This document shows positions 52,506-60,841 of a stretch of 64,000 nucleotides of DNA, piece after piece. The first letter of the stretch is position 1. Each line of letters begins with the position of its first letter. The notes beneath the pieces were generated by a model. The model was not told where the DNA came from and searched no databases. It was given only the letters and a program-made list of their open reading frames with translations. The DNA comes from Altererythrobacter sp. H2 (GTDB taxonomy: Bacteria; Pseudomonadota; Alphaproteobacteria; Sphingomonadales; Sphingomonadaceae), in NCBI RefSeq assembly GCF_035319885.1, contig NZ_CP141285.1, forward strand, positions 2,418,001 through 2,482,000, written 5' to 3'. Both the position numbers and the translations under genes were made by a program.

Positions 52506-53267
52506 ATGCCTCGCCCCTCCGTCCTCATCACCGGCGCCGCGCGACGCCTTGGCGCAACCGTGGCCCGGGCGTTTGGCGAATCCGGCTGGCACGTCGTGCT
52601 TCACTACGGCAATTCCGCCCGCGAGGCCGAGGCATTGGCTGCCAGCCTGCCGAGCGCCGAAGCGATCCACTGCGATCTGGCCGACAGCTTGGCATCCTCG
52701 CAAATGGTAGAGCGGCTGGCGCTGCGGCTCAATGACTGGCGAGTGCTGGTCAACTGCGCGGCAATTTTCCGCCCGGACGATGTAACCGCGCTCGACTCGA
52801 ACACCTATGACCGGTCGATGGCCATCAACGCCAAAACCCCGGTGCGCATGGCGCAGGCGTTCCTCCGGCTCGCCCGGTCGAAACAGGGGCGCACGGTAAT
52901 CCAGTTCACCGACCAGAAGCTGGAGAACACCAATCCGGATTTCTTCAGTTATACCCTCAGCAAACATGCCGTCGCCGGGGCCCTGCCCATGCTCGCCATG
53001 GGGGCCGGTTGGCCGGAGGACCGGATCTATGGCCTCGCCCCCGGCGCGATCCTCGCCAGCCATGACCAGACCGAAGAAGAGGTGGAAATATCTCACCGGC
53101 TCAATCTGCTGCAGCGCAAGACCGGGGCGGACGAAATCGCCGATGCCTGCCTGTTCCTGGCGCAAGGTCATCTCGCCAGCGGTGAGACCCTGTTCATCGA
53201 CAGTGGCCAGCACCTGATGCGCCAGCCGCGCGACGTGATCTATCTCGCCCGCGAGCACATGGAATGA
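52506..53267 (+). CDS. Short-chain dehydrogenase, pteridine reductase/FolM-like
   Basis: The 253-residue SDR enzyme has LITGAARRLGATVARAF, where TGxxRRLG replaces the common TGxxxGxG and is typical of pteridine reductases and FolM. NCAA and the catalytic tyrosine and lysine in YTLSKHA are present. It should reduce a dihydropterin or similar pteridine with NADPH. It is coupled by ATGA to a cytochrome b gene and a molybdopterin enzyme, which suggests a pterin-related role; this is inference. Confidence 0.82.
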   Translation: MPRPSVLITGAARRLGATVARAFGESGWHVVLHYGNSAREAEALAASLPSAEAIHCDLADSLASSQMVERLALRLNDWRVLVNCAAIFRPDDVTALDSNTYDRSMAINAKTPVRMAQAFLRLARSKQGRTVIQFTDQKLENTNPDFFSYTLSKHAVAGALPMLAMGAGWPEDRIYGLAPGAILASHDQTEEEVEISHRLNLLQRKTGADEIADACLFLAQGHLASGETLFIDSGQHLMRQPRDVIYLAREHME

Positions 53268-53926
53268 AGCGCCACCCGCTTTCGACGCGGGTCTGGCACT
53301 GGGTCAACCTGCCCTGCCTGGTCGTGCTGTTCATGAGCGGGCTGACCATCTCCAACGCGCACCGCTATCTCTACTGGGGTGACTGGGGCTTCGCGCCGGA
53401 GCAGGCCTGGCTGGCGGTCCCGCGCTTTCCCGGCTGGATGACGATCCCCGCGAACTACAACCTGGCCGAAGCGCGTGACTGGCACATCCTGATGGCCTGG
53501 CCCTTCGCGCTCGGGCTGCTGTTCGTCTGGCTCGCCATGCTCGGCAACCGGCACTTCTGGCGGCGCCTGCGCACCCGGCGCGACGAATGGTCCCCGGCGG
53601 CAGTCTGGCGTGAGGTCAGGGCCCACCTGCGGCTCGATTTCGACCATCCCGGCGGCGGCTACAACTTCCTCCAGCGGCTGGCTTACGGGCTGGTGCTGGG
53701 GGTGATGCTGCCGATGATGGTGTTCACCGGCATGGCGATCAGCCCGGGGATCGAACCGGCCATGCCGTGGCTGGTCGATGCGCTGGGCGGGCGACAGAGC
53801 GCGCGCAGCCTGCACTTCCTGTTCGCCTGGGCACTGATCGCGTTCCTCGTCGTCCACGTGGTGCTGGTCCTGCTCAACCGGCCGCTGGCCCTGCTGCACG
53901 ACATGGTGACGGGGGGCAGCCGATGA
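53264..53926 (+). CDS. Cytochrome b/b6-like membrane subunit
   Basis: The 220-residue protein has four membrane helices and likely heme-binding histidines in RHPLSTRVWHWVN, ARDWHILMAW, RSLHFLFAW and VVHVVLVLL. The pattern matches the cytochrome b561/b6-type subunits of molybdopterin oxidoreductases. It should pass electrons between quinone and the following periplasmic enzyme. Both its start and its stop overlap neighbouring genes (ATGA). Confidence 0.88.
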   Translation: MKRHPLSTRVWHWVNLPCLVVLFMSGLTISNAHRYLYWGDWGFAPEQAWLAVPRFPGWMTIPANYNLAEARDWHILMAWPFALGLLFVWLAMLGNRHFWRRLRTRRDEWSPAAVWREVRAHLRLDFDHPGGGYNFLQRLAYGLVLGVMLPMMVFTGMAISPGIEPAMPWLVDALGGRQSARSLHFLFAWALIAFLVVHVVLVLLNRPLALLHDMVTGGSR

Positions 53927-54663
53927 GACGCCGCAACGTCCTCGCCGGCCTTGGCGCACTTTTCGCGGGCGGATGCGCCAAAGTGGCCGACACCGGAACG
54001 GCGCAGTCGCTGTTCGATCTGGCGGAAGGCTGGCACCGCAAGGCGCACCGCCTGCTGGCCAATCGCGAGGCGCTGGCCCCGGAATATCCCCGCGCAGCGA
54101 TCTCGCCCTATTTCCGTGGCAATGGTTCGCTTACGGTAAGCAGCGATTTCTACCGCGCTCAGCTCACCGCCGGTTTCCCCGACTGGCGGCTGGAAGTGCG
54201 CGGGCTGGTCAAAAGCCCGCTCAGCCTCTCGCTAGACGATCTGCGCGCCCTGCCCCAGCGCACCCAGGTCACCCGCCACGATTGCGTGGAAGGCTGGAGC
54301 GCGATCGGCGAATGGACCGGGCCGCAGCTTTCCACCCTGCTCGAAATGGCCAGGTTGCGCGAGGACGCGCAGTTCATCGTGTTCCGCTGCGCTGACCGGC
54401 TGGCGAACCGCGACTATTACGAGAGCGTTGACCTGGTCGATGCCTGGCACCCGCAGACAATCGTCGCCCACGCATTGAACGGCCAGCCGCTGCCGGAAAA
54501 GAACGGCGCTCCCTTGCGGATGCGGATCGAACGCCAGCTCGGCTACAAGCACGCCAAATATGTCACCGCGATCGAAGCGGTCGCCAGCCTCGACGAGATC
54601 GGTGACGGCAAAGGCGGCTATTGGGAAGACCGCTCCGGCTACCAGTGGTATGCGGGGATTTAG
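53923..54663 (+). CDS. Sulfite-oxidase-family molybdopterin oxidoreductase (MsrP/YedY-like)
   Basis: The 246-residue enzyme has a short N-terminal basic-hydrophobic leader (RRRNVLAGLGALFAGGC) with a possible lipobox. The molybdopterin-binding core contains the molybdenum-ligand cysteine Cys121 in RHDCVEGWSAIGEW and the later LGYKHAKYV. It resembles MsrP/YedY, the periplasmic methionine sulfoxide reductase. The partner here is a cytochrome b of the b561 type rather than an obvious MsrQ. Its stop overlaps the convergent DUF1801 gene by four bases. Confidence 0.88.
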   Translation: MRRRNVLAGLGALFAGGCAKVADTGTAQSLFDLAEGWHRKAHRLLANREALAPEYPRAAISPYFRGNGSLTVSSDFYRAQLTAGFPDWRLEVRGLVKSPLSLSLDDLRALPQRTQVTRHDCVEGWSAIGEWTGPQLSTLLEMARLREDAQFIVFRCADRLANRDYYESVDLVDAWHPQTIVAHALNGQPLPEKNGAPLRMRIERQLGYKHAKYVTAIEAVASLDEIGDGKGGYWEDRSGYQWYAGI

Positions 54664-55097
54664 GGATAGAGCCGTGCCATCGTCGCCCAGTCGGCGGCGG
54701 CAATCTCCTCCAGCACCGCCATATCGATATCGGCCAGCTTGTTCACATAGAGGCAACTCGCCCCGGTCGAATGCCTGCCCAGCCGGGCGAGCAATTCGTC
54801 GCGGTGCTTGCCGGTCAGCGCGTCGCAATAACCGCCCATCAGGTAAAGCGAGAGCCGGGCCTTGCGCGGGCTGAACCCGATCCGCATCCAGTGCACGTCG
54901 CGCCCGCTGGCATAGGTGGTGCGGTATTCGCCATAGCCGATCATGCTCGGCCCCCACATTTTCGGGACCTCGCCGGTTACCCGCCGGAACAGGGCATCGA
55001 GCACAAGTGCTTCGTCACGACGCCGTTCAGGCTCGACTGATGCAATAAAGTCGGCCGGATCAACCGGCGTGATTTGCGTCTTGGCTTCGCCCATCAT
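54660..55097 (-). CDS. DUF1801-domain protein
   Basis: The 145-residue soluble protein has the segment PKMWGPSMIGYGEYRTTY, followed by WMRIGFSPRKARLSLYL and GASCLYVNKLADID. These are typical of the DUF1801 fold, which is related to frataxin-like or YdhG-type proteins. No catalytic residue set is known. Two adjacent ATGs (55097 and 55094) follow GGGGAGAGCC. It is expressed convergently to the molybdopterin oxidoreductase gene. Confidence 0.85.
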   Translation of the reverse strand: MMGEAKTQITPVDPADFIASVEPERRRDEALVLDALFRRVTGEVPKMWGPSMIGYGEYRTTYASGRDVHWMRIGFSPRKARLSLYLMGGYCDALTGKHRDELLARLGRHSTGASCLYVNKLADIDMAVLEEIAAADWATMARLYP

Positions 55098-55138
55098 GGC
55101 TCTCCCCGTACGCCAGTCTAGTGCGCCGGGAGAGGGTT

Positions 55139-56179
55139 TCAATCGATCGCGATGCCAAGCTTGCGCGCTTCCGCTATCCGCACCGCGTTGGCTCTGGCGA
55201 TCCGGCGCGCCTCGCGCTCTCCGGACTCGCGGGCCCCGGCGAACAGCGAGCGTGCCGCCGTGCACCGCGCCTTGCCATCACCACCCTTCTGCGCTTCGAT
55301 CAGCGCAGTGGCGGTCAAAAGGAAATCGGTAACATCTTCGGCGGATTCGCGGCTATCATAAGAAACCGCGCGATCCTCGATCTCCAGGCTTTCCTCGAAA
55401 GAGAGTTTGCCAGAGGTGCGGATTTTCCACCGCAACCACATTTCAAGTCGGCGCTGATAGTCCCCCTCCGCCCCTAGATCGGGCGGCTGGCCGATATGCG
55501 CGATGACAACCGGTGCGGTCTGATCGAGCTTTTCCACCTGATCAAGCCGCGCAAGCAATGTATCGTCATCACAATCGAAACGCGCCAGCCAGGAATCGGC
55601 TACGTTCGCCCAATCCGCTGGCGGCGGCAGTGGGCGCGGAGAACCTTCGGCCAGATCGCCCAGGGCCTCTGCCGCCGACAGGTCCAGCAACGCCGCATCA
55701 CCGCACGTCAGTTCGAAGTTCCCATTGCTGGCAGCCTTGACCGCAAATGTGCGCGGTCCGTCCGCAGTGGCAATTTCCTTGCGGTATTCGACAGGCTCGA
55801 ACAGGCCATCTTCTTCGCCGTGGAGAGACCATCCCGCCGCTTCCAGCTCTTCCGAGATCCCATCAAGCCATGGGAAATGTTCCATCCCTTCGAACCCCGG
55901 ACCTTGCCACTCGATTGCAGCCAGGCGGTTCGACCAGGTCGTGAAGATCAACGAGGCATCAACCAGCGGAGCGGGCGCCTGCGTTTCGACTTCGGCCAGT
56001 TCAGCCCAGTGCGCGCTGGTTTCGACCGCTCCGAGCAGGTAACCATTGAGCCCGATTTGCGGGCAAAGCAGCTCTATCTGCTCCACATCCGGGATGAAGC
56101 GGCCCTGCGCGGATGCCGGGGTCGTCAGCGGCAGGGCAAGCGCTGCGAGCGCCAGCGCATTAACGGAAATTGTCCGCAT
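55139..56179 (-). CDS. Secreted protein of unknown function
   Basis: The 346-residue product has a signal peptide (MRTISVNALALAALALPLTTPASA). An acidic mature part follows, with two pairs of cysteines (IELLCPQI, ELTCGDA, RFDCDDD, ARCTAAR). The C-terminal third is charged and helical, ending AIRIAEARKLGI-like (NAVRIAEARKLGIAID). I recognise no family. It starts inside the end of the NDUFS4 gene and shares its direction. Confidence 0.65.
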   Translation of the reverse strand: MRTISVNALALAALALPLTTPASAQGRFIPDVEQIELLCPQIGLNGYLLGAVETSAHWAELAEVETQAPAPLVDASLIFTTWSNRLAAIEWQGPGFEGMEHFPWLDGISEELEAAGWSLHGEEDGLFEPVEYRKEIATADGPRTFAVKAASNGNFELTCGDAALLDLSAAEALGDLAEGSPRPLPPPADWANVADSWLARFDCDDDTLLARLDQVEKLDQTAPVVIAHIGQPPDLGAEGDYQRRLEMWLRWKIRTSGKLSFEESLEIEDRAVSYDSRESAEDVTDFLLTATALIEAQKGGDGKARCTAARSLFAGARESGEREARRIARANAVRIAEARKLGIAID

Positions 56180-56438
56180 AAGCCTGCAACTTGATCGCCT
56201 TGGGCGGAGTCGCATGGACACGGGCAGCAATCCCGTACCGCTCGGCATAGGCTTTCGCCTCGTCCTTGCTCGGGAACGTGAGCACGACCTGCGACTGGGT
56301 GTCGGCGCTGCCGGTCCAGCCCATCAGCGGATCGGGGCGGCGCGCTTCGGACTGCTCGAATTCGAGCACCCACTCCTCGGTGCGGGCCTTGCCGGACTGC
56401 ATCGCGTTTTTCGGGCGTTGATAAATGCGGGCGCTCAT
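56160..56438 (-). CDS. NADH dehydrogenase accessory subunit, NDUFS4-like
   Basis: The 92-residue protein has ARIYQRPKNAMQSGKARTEE and DPLMGWTGSADTQSQVVLTF, followed by KDEAKAYAERYGI. These closely match the NDUFS4/ETC-C1 family, an accessory subunit of complex I in alphaproteobacteria and mitochondria. It should help assemble or stabilise the NADH-binding arm. No complex I operon is in this window. It overlaps the start of the unknown secreted-protein gene by 20 bases. Confidence 0.93.
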   Translation of the reverse strand: MSARIYQRPKNAMQSGKARTEEWVLEFEQSEARRPDPLMGWTGSADTQSQVVLTFPSKDEAKAYAERYGIAARVHATPPKAIKLQAYADNFR

Positions 56439-56453
56439 GGGCTGCGCTCTAAA

Positions 56454-58874
56454 TCACGAATCGCTGCGTGAAAAGGCGTTCTTGGTCTTCAGGCTGGGCT
56501 TTTCCGCCCATGGTTCATCGGGCCAGCGGTGCCTGGGGTAGCGCCCTTTCATCTCTTTCTTCACGTCCGCCCACGATCCGCGCCAGAAACCGGGCAGGTC
56601 GCGGGTCGACTGGAGCGGGCGACCAGCCGGACTGGTGAGCTTGAGGAGCAGGGGCGTATCGCCCACCATCGGGTGGCGCTCAAGCCCGAACAGCGCCTGC
56701 ACCCGGACCTCGACGCTAGGGGCATCATCCCCGGCATAGTCGATCGCATGGTGCGTGCCTGCAGGCGAGGCGAACTCGCGCGGGGCGAGCCGGTCGAGCA
56801 GTTGGCGCGCATCCCAGTCGAGCAGGGCCAGCAGGGCGTCGGCAAGCTTGCCCCTGGACACATCGAGATCGCGGCGACCGGCGAGCAGGGGCCGCAACCA
56901 CTGGTCGGCACTGGCGCGCAGCGCAGGCTCCTCCCACCCGACAATCCCGGCGTAGCGCCCGCGATTGACCAGCTCGCGCGGGAGAATGGCTGACAGGTTG
57001 TCCAGCGCCTTGTCCACAAGCATGTCCACAACCGCCACCGGGTCGGGCGCGGGATCAGGACCGGTAGCCAGAGTGATTGCGCCGAGCCGCCGTTCGAGCC
57101 GGGCTTCAACACGCTCACCGGTCCAGCGCAACACGCTGCGCCGCTCGATGCGGGGTGCCAACCAGAGTTCGACCTCGGTTTCCTCCAGAGCCAGCGCTGC
57201 GGTAATTCGTGCGCCCTTGGCCTGCCCCTGAGCATCGCCGATCACCAGCCATTCGGCGCGCGCCAGCGAGCTTGTGGGATCGAGCACGAACCCCCGCCCG
57301 CCCGCTGAAAGCCAGTGCTCGCCCGAAGGATCGCGGCGGCGCGCCACATTGTCTGGGTAACCTGCCGCGAGAAGGACGGCGGGGGGCGGCTCCTGCCTTG
57401 CCGGCGTTGCCTTGCCTGCCAGTTCATCCCACCGTGCGGCGAGCTTGCGGCTGGCCTCCGCGCGCGGGGAACGGTCGGCATCCCAGCGCTGGAGGCGCGC
57501 GGCGAGGTCCTCGCCCCGCCCGCCAAGACCACGCTCCTGCAGCAGCAGGGCGAGCCTGGCCGCCGTGCGCCCTGCCCCATGCTCCGCCCCGTAAAGCACC
57601 ATCGCCGCCTGCGCCGGGTCGAGCGGCAAGGCGGCCAGCGCTTCCCCCCGCCCGGTAATCCGCCCCGAATCGTCCAGCGCGCCGAGTGCTTCCAGCCGCG
57701 CCCGTGCCGCCGCGACCGAGGCCGCAGGCGGCGGGTCAATCCACGGCAGGCTGGCCGCGTCCGCCGTGCCCCACCGTGCCAGCGCCAGGACCAGCGGCGC
57801 GAGGTCGGCGGTCTCGATCTCCGGCGGCGCGAACGGCGGCCTGCCCGCGTGCCCGGCCTCTTCCCACAGGCGATAGGCCACCCCCGGCCCCTGCCGCGCT
57901 GCCCGGCCCGCGCGCTGGGCGGCCGAGGCCTGGCTGGCGCGCCGGGTGACAAGATGGGTGGTCCCGGCAGCCTTGTCGAATTCGGCATGGCGAGCGAGGC
58001 CGCTGTCGATGATGATATCGACACCGTCGAGGGTCAGCGACGTCTCGGCAATCGCGGTCGCGAGCACGATCCGCCGCCGCCCTTGCGGGTCACGCCGGAT
58101 CGCCGCGCGCTGGGACGCCGGTTCGCACTGCCCGTGAAGCGGGAGGATCGGCACCTCGGGCAAGCGCTCGACCAGCCGCTCGCGGGTGCGCTCGATTTCG
58201 CCTACGCCGGGGAGGAACGCGAGAATGTCGCCACCCTCTTCGCGCCAGGCAGTCAGCACGGCACCCGCCATGGCGTCTTCAATCCGTTTCTCAGGAGCGG
58301 AGCCCAACCAGCGGATTTCAAGCGGGAAAGCCTTGCCTTCGCTTTTGACAACCGCCGCACCATCGCCCAGCAGACGTGCGAACCGCGCGCCGTCGAGCGT
58401 GGCCGACATCACGCAGACCCGCAGGTCCTCGCGCAGCACGGCGCGGCTCTCCAGTGCCAGCGCGAGGCCAAGGTCGCTGTCGAGGTGGCGTTCGTGCGCC
58501 TCGTCGAACAACACCGCAGACACACCCGGCAGTTCGGGATCGGCGACGATCCGGTTGACGAAAATCGCCTCCGTCATCACCAGCACCCGCGTCTTGCCTG
58601 AGGCCCTGCTGTCGAGCCTCGTCAGATAGCCGATTGTTTCTCCCGGCTTTTCGCCCAGCAACTCGGCCATCCGCTCGGCCGCTGCGCGGGCCGCCACCCG
58701 GCGCGGGCTGAGCAGAATGACCTGCCCCGTGCACCAGCCCTCGCCCAGCAGCGCGGGCGCGACCGCCGTGGTCTTCCCGGCTCCCGGCGGCGCGATAAGT
58801 ACGGCAGCACCCTTGTCGGCAAGGGCGCCGAGAAGATCGGACAGGACGCCGTGGATGGGGAGGTCGGGGATCAC
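56454..58874 (-). CDS. hrpB: ATP-dependent helicase HrpB
   Basis: The 806-residue DEAH-type helicase has APPGAGKTT (Walker A), DEAHERHLDSDL (motif II), SATLDG (III), and RIVLATAIAETSLTLDGV and QRAGRAARQGPG (motifs V and VI). The C-terminal HrpB-specific domain includes GRYPRHRWPDEP. It unwinds nucleic acid, with an unclear role in vivo. I chose GTG 58874 (VIPDLPIHGVL). The longer ATG at 58922 would run into the REP-like element (VSTSLGTTG), which is unlikely to be translated. Confidence 0.93.
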   Translation of the reverse strand: MIPDLPIHGVLSDLLGALADKGAAVLIAPPGAGKTTAVAPALLGEGWCTGQVILLSPRRVAARAAAERMAELLGEKPGETIGYLTRLDSRASGKTRVLVMTEAIFVNRIVADPELPGVSAVLFDEAHERHLDSDLGLALALESRAVLREDLRVCVMSATLDGARFARLLGDGAAVVKSEGKAFPLEIRWLGSAPEKRIEDAMAGAVLTAWREEGGDILAFLPGVGEIERTRERLVERLPEVPILPLHGQCEPASQRAAIRRDPQGRRRIVLATAIAETSLTLDGVDIIIDSGLARHAEFDKAAGTTHLVTRRASQASAAQRAGRAARQGPGVAYRLWEEAGHAGRPPFAPPEIETADLAPLVLALARWGTADAASLPWIDPPPAASVAAARARLEALGALDDSGRITGRGEALAALPLDPAQAAMVLYGAEHGAGRTAARLALLLQERGLGGRGEDLAARLQRWDADRSPRAEASRKLAARWDELAGKATPARQEPPPAVLLAAGYPDNVARRRDPSGEHWLSAGGRGFVLDPTSSLARAEWLVIGDAQGQAKGARITAALALEETEVELWLAPRIERRSVLRWTGERVEARLERRLGAITLATGPDPAPDPVAVVDMLVDKALDNLSAILPRELVNRGRYAGIVGWEEPALRASADQWLRPLLAGRRDLDVSRGKLADALLALLDWDARQLLDRLAPREFASPAGTHHAIDYAGDDAPSVEVRVQALFGLERHPMVGDTPLLLKLTSPAGRPLQSTRDLPGFWRGSWADVKKEMKGRYPRHRWPDEPWAEKPSLKTKNAFSRSDS

Positions 58875-58888
58875 GGCACCGCCATATC

Positions 58889-58972
58889 CGGTCGTGCCGA
58901 GCGAAGTCGAGACACGATGCACTGTGCGCGATGTCTCGGCTGCGGCCTACGGCCTGCGCTCGATACGAACGG
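58889..58972. repeat. REP-like imperfect inverted repeat
   Basis: The left arm GTCGTGCCGAGCGAAGTCGA and the right arm, read in reverse as GTATCGAGCGCAG then GCAGCCGAGAC, are inverted copies with an extra GGCC-TAC-GGCC insert in the right arm. A central region of about 20 bases includes CGATGCACTGTGCGCG. CGAGACA and TGTCTCG pair exactly. It fills the gap between hrpB and the polyprenyl synthase stop and resembles dispersed repeats known in sphingomonads. Confidence 0.7.
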
Positions 58973-58981
58973 GCCGGGTAA

Positions 58982-59992
58982 TCAATACCCCCGCGCGACC
59001 GCGAATTGCGCCGCTTCGGCCATCGCGGCGCGGGCTTTGCTGTCGGGGAAGATCGATATGGCGTTGATCGCCCGCTCGGCAAAGTGGCGTGCCCGTTCGC
59101 GGGTGGTTTCGACGGCGTCATACTTGCCGATCAGGCGGATCGCCTCGGCAAGTTCGGCATCGCCGGCGCGGTGGCCTGCGATCGCCAGCTGCCAGAACTT
59201 GCGTTCTTCTTCCGTCCCGCGGGCATAGGCGAGGATCACGGGCAGGGTCATCTTGCCTTCGCGGAAATCGTCGCCCTGGTCCTTGCCCATTTCGGCGGCG
59301 TCGGAATCGTAATCGATCGCATCGTCGACCAGCTGGAACGCCACACCGAGGTTGCGACCATAGTCTTCCAGCGCCCGCTCCTGCTGTTCGTCGCACTCAG
59401 CCACCACAGCCGCAATCCGGCTGGCCGCGGCGAACAGGGCGGCGGTCTTGGCGCCGATAATCGACAGATAGCGTTCCTCGCTGGTGCCGATCTGGCGCTG
59501 GGCGGTAAGCTGCGACACCTCGCCTTCGGCGATGATGGCGCTGGCGCTGGAAAGGATCTTGAGCACCTTGAGGCTGCCGTCCTCGGTCATCAGCTCGAAG
59601 GCGCGGCTGAACAGGAAATCGCCGACCAGCACGGTCGCCGGATTGCCGAAGATGATGTTGGCCGCAGCCTTGCCCCGGCGCAGTTCGCTGCCATCGACCA
59701 CATCGTCATGCAGCAAGGTGGCGGTATGGATGAATTCCACCGCGGCGGCGAGCTTGTGGTGGCGGGCGCCCTGGTAGCCGACCAGCTCCGCCCCCGCGAG
59801 CGTCAGCATTGGGCGCAGCCGCTTGCCACCACCCGAAATCAGGTGTCCTGCCAGCGCCGGGATGAGCGGAATCTCGCTCTGCATCCGGTCAAGGATCACC
59901 GCATTGACCGAATTCATGCCCTGCGCGGTCAGCGCCAGCATCGGGTCGAGCGAGGGCCGCTTGCGCGGCAGGGGGACGATTTCGGCAGTCAT
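58982..59992 (-). CDS. Polyprenyl diphosphate synthase (IspB-like)
   Basis: The 336-residue enzyme should build the long isoprenoid chain of ubiquinone. It has GGKRLRPML, the first aspartate-rich motif HDDVVDGS and the second VDDAIDYDSD, with ATLLHDD just before. Chain length cannot be told from these motifs. The ATG at 59992 follows GGCGGGG. An upstream GTG (60040) would overlap the divergent gene. It is divergent from the chorismate mutase gene. Confidence 0.92.
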   Translation of the reverse strand: MTAEIVPLPRKRPSLDPMLALTAQGMNSVNAVILDRMQSEIPLIPALAGHLISGGGKRLRPMLTLAGAELVGYQGARHHKLAAAVEFIHTATLLHDDVVDGSELRRGKAAANIIFGNPATVLVGDFLFSRAFELMTEDGSLKVLKILSSASAIIAEGEVSQLTAQRQIGTSEERYLSIIGAKTAALFAAASRIAAVVAECDEQQERALEDYGRNLGVAFQLVDDAIDYDSDAAEMGKDQGDDFREGKMTLPVILAYARGTEEERKFWQLAIAGHRAGDAELAEAIRLIGKYDAVETTRERARHFAERAINAISIFPDSKARAAMAEAAQFAVARGY

Positions 59993-60078
59993 CGCCCCGC
60001 CATGCGACTGCGGGGCGGGCTTGGCAAGAGTTGAGAACACTTGGAAACCCGGCTGCCCCCGTGATAGGCAGCGCCGCG

Positions 60079-60372
60079 ATGACCGACACAGCTCCCGATC
60101 CTCAGCTCGCCGCTTTCCGCCGCAGCATCGACAATATTGACGCCGCGATTGTCCATATGCTGGCAGAGCGGTTCCGCATCACGCAGGCAGTCGGCGCCTA
60201 CAAGGCAGCGAATGCCCTGCCCCCGTCCGACCCCGGGCGCGAACAGGCCCAGATCGAACGACTGCGCAAACTGGCAGAGGAATCGGATCTGGACCCGGAG
60301 TTCGGCGAGAAATTCATCCGCTTCGTGATCGATGAAGTGATCCGTCACCATGAAAAGGCGCGGCAAGGATAG
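60079..60372 (+). CDS. Chorismate mutase (AroQ class)
   Basis: The 97-residue all-helical protein has FRRSIDNIDAAIVHMLAERF (where Arg and the IDxxI helix contribute to the active site), then ITQAVGAYKA, and EFIRFVIDEVIRHH-like FGEKFIRFVIDEVIRHH. It converts chorismate to prephenate for phenylalanine and tyrosine. Size fits a single-domain AroQ-alpha enzyme. The upstream divergent gene is a polyprenyl diphosphate synthase. Confidence 0.92.
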   Translation: MTDTAPDPQLAAFRRSIDNIDAAIVHMLAERFRITQAVGAYKAANALPPSDPGREQAQIERLRKLAEESDLDPEFGEKFIRFVIDEVIRHHEKARQG

Positions 60373-60406
60373 GCAGAGGCCCCTGCCCCGCGTTTACGGC
60401 TCTTTC

Positions 60407-60429
60407 ATGGTTGCCGCGCTATTAACCAT
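60407..60429. promoter_or_regulatory. Paired AACCAT/ATGGTT half-sites before the PilZ gene
   Basis: ATGGTT (60407-60412) and AACCAT (60424-60429) are inverted around an 11-base spacer, and the second is part of TTAACC, the core of the CtrA half-site. The pair ends four bases before the PilZ gene ATG. CtrA control is only a suggestion. Confidence 0.3.
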
Positions 60430-60432
60430 GCC

Positions 60433-60831
60433 ATGGCAAGCGCACCGCATCTCCCCCTGGCATCGGCACCGGACTTGTCCGCCGTTCTTGGCCGCCGCCG
60501 TTCGGAACGGCTGACGGTCTGCCTGCCGGGCAAAGTGGTCCTGCTCGATGGCGAGTTTGACTGTGCGCTGGACGATGTTTCCCAGACCGGCGCCCGAATC
60601 ATTACGGATGCGCCGCTGCCGGTTGGCCGACGGGGCATCCTTTCCTGTTCTCCGCTTGAGGCGGTCTTTTCGGTCGTCTGGACCAGAGGCCGGTTTGCGG
60701 GGCTCGAGTTCGAGGAAGATGAGCCGCTCGGCACCATCCGCCTGCTGCGCTGGCACAATGACCGTGATCGTGAGCGGCATGATGCCACCTTGCGCCAGCT
60801 GGTCCAGAGATGGGGCTCGGGCGGCTGGTAA
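60433..60831 (+). CDS. PilZ-domain protein
   Basis: The 132-residue soluble protein has the c-di-GMP-binding pattern RRRSERLTVCLPG followed by DVSQTGARII, which match the RxxxR and D/NxSxxG signatures. Its single PilZ domain should bind c-di-GMP and act on an unknown partner. The start is the ATG at 60433. It lies between chorismate mutase and a convergent sensor kinase. Confidence 0.9.
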   Translation: MASAPHLPLASAPDLSAVLGRRRSERLTVCLPGKVVLLDGEFDCALDDVSQTGARIITDAPLPVGRRGILSCSPLEAVFSVVWTRGRFAGLEFEEDEPLGTIRLLRWHNDRDRERHDATLRQLVQRWGSGGW

Positions 60832-60841
60832 GGCGGCCGTT

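Noticed and set aside
58875-58922. ATG-started N-terminal extension of HrpB
   Set aside because: The added residues VSTSLGTTG are the translation of the REP-like repeat; homology-like sequence starts at GTG 58874.
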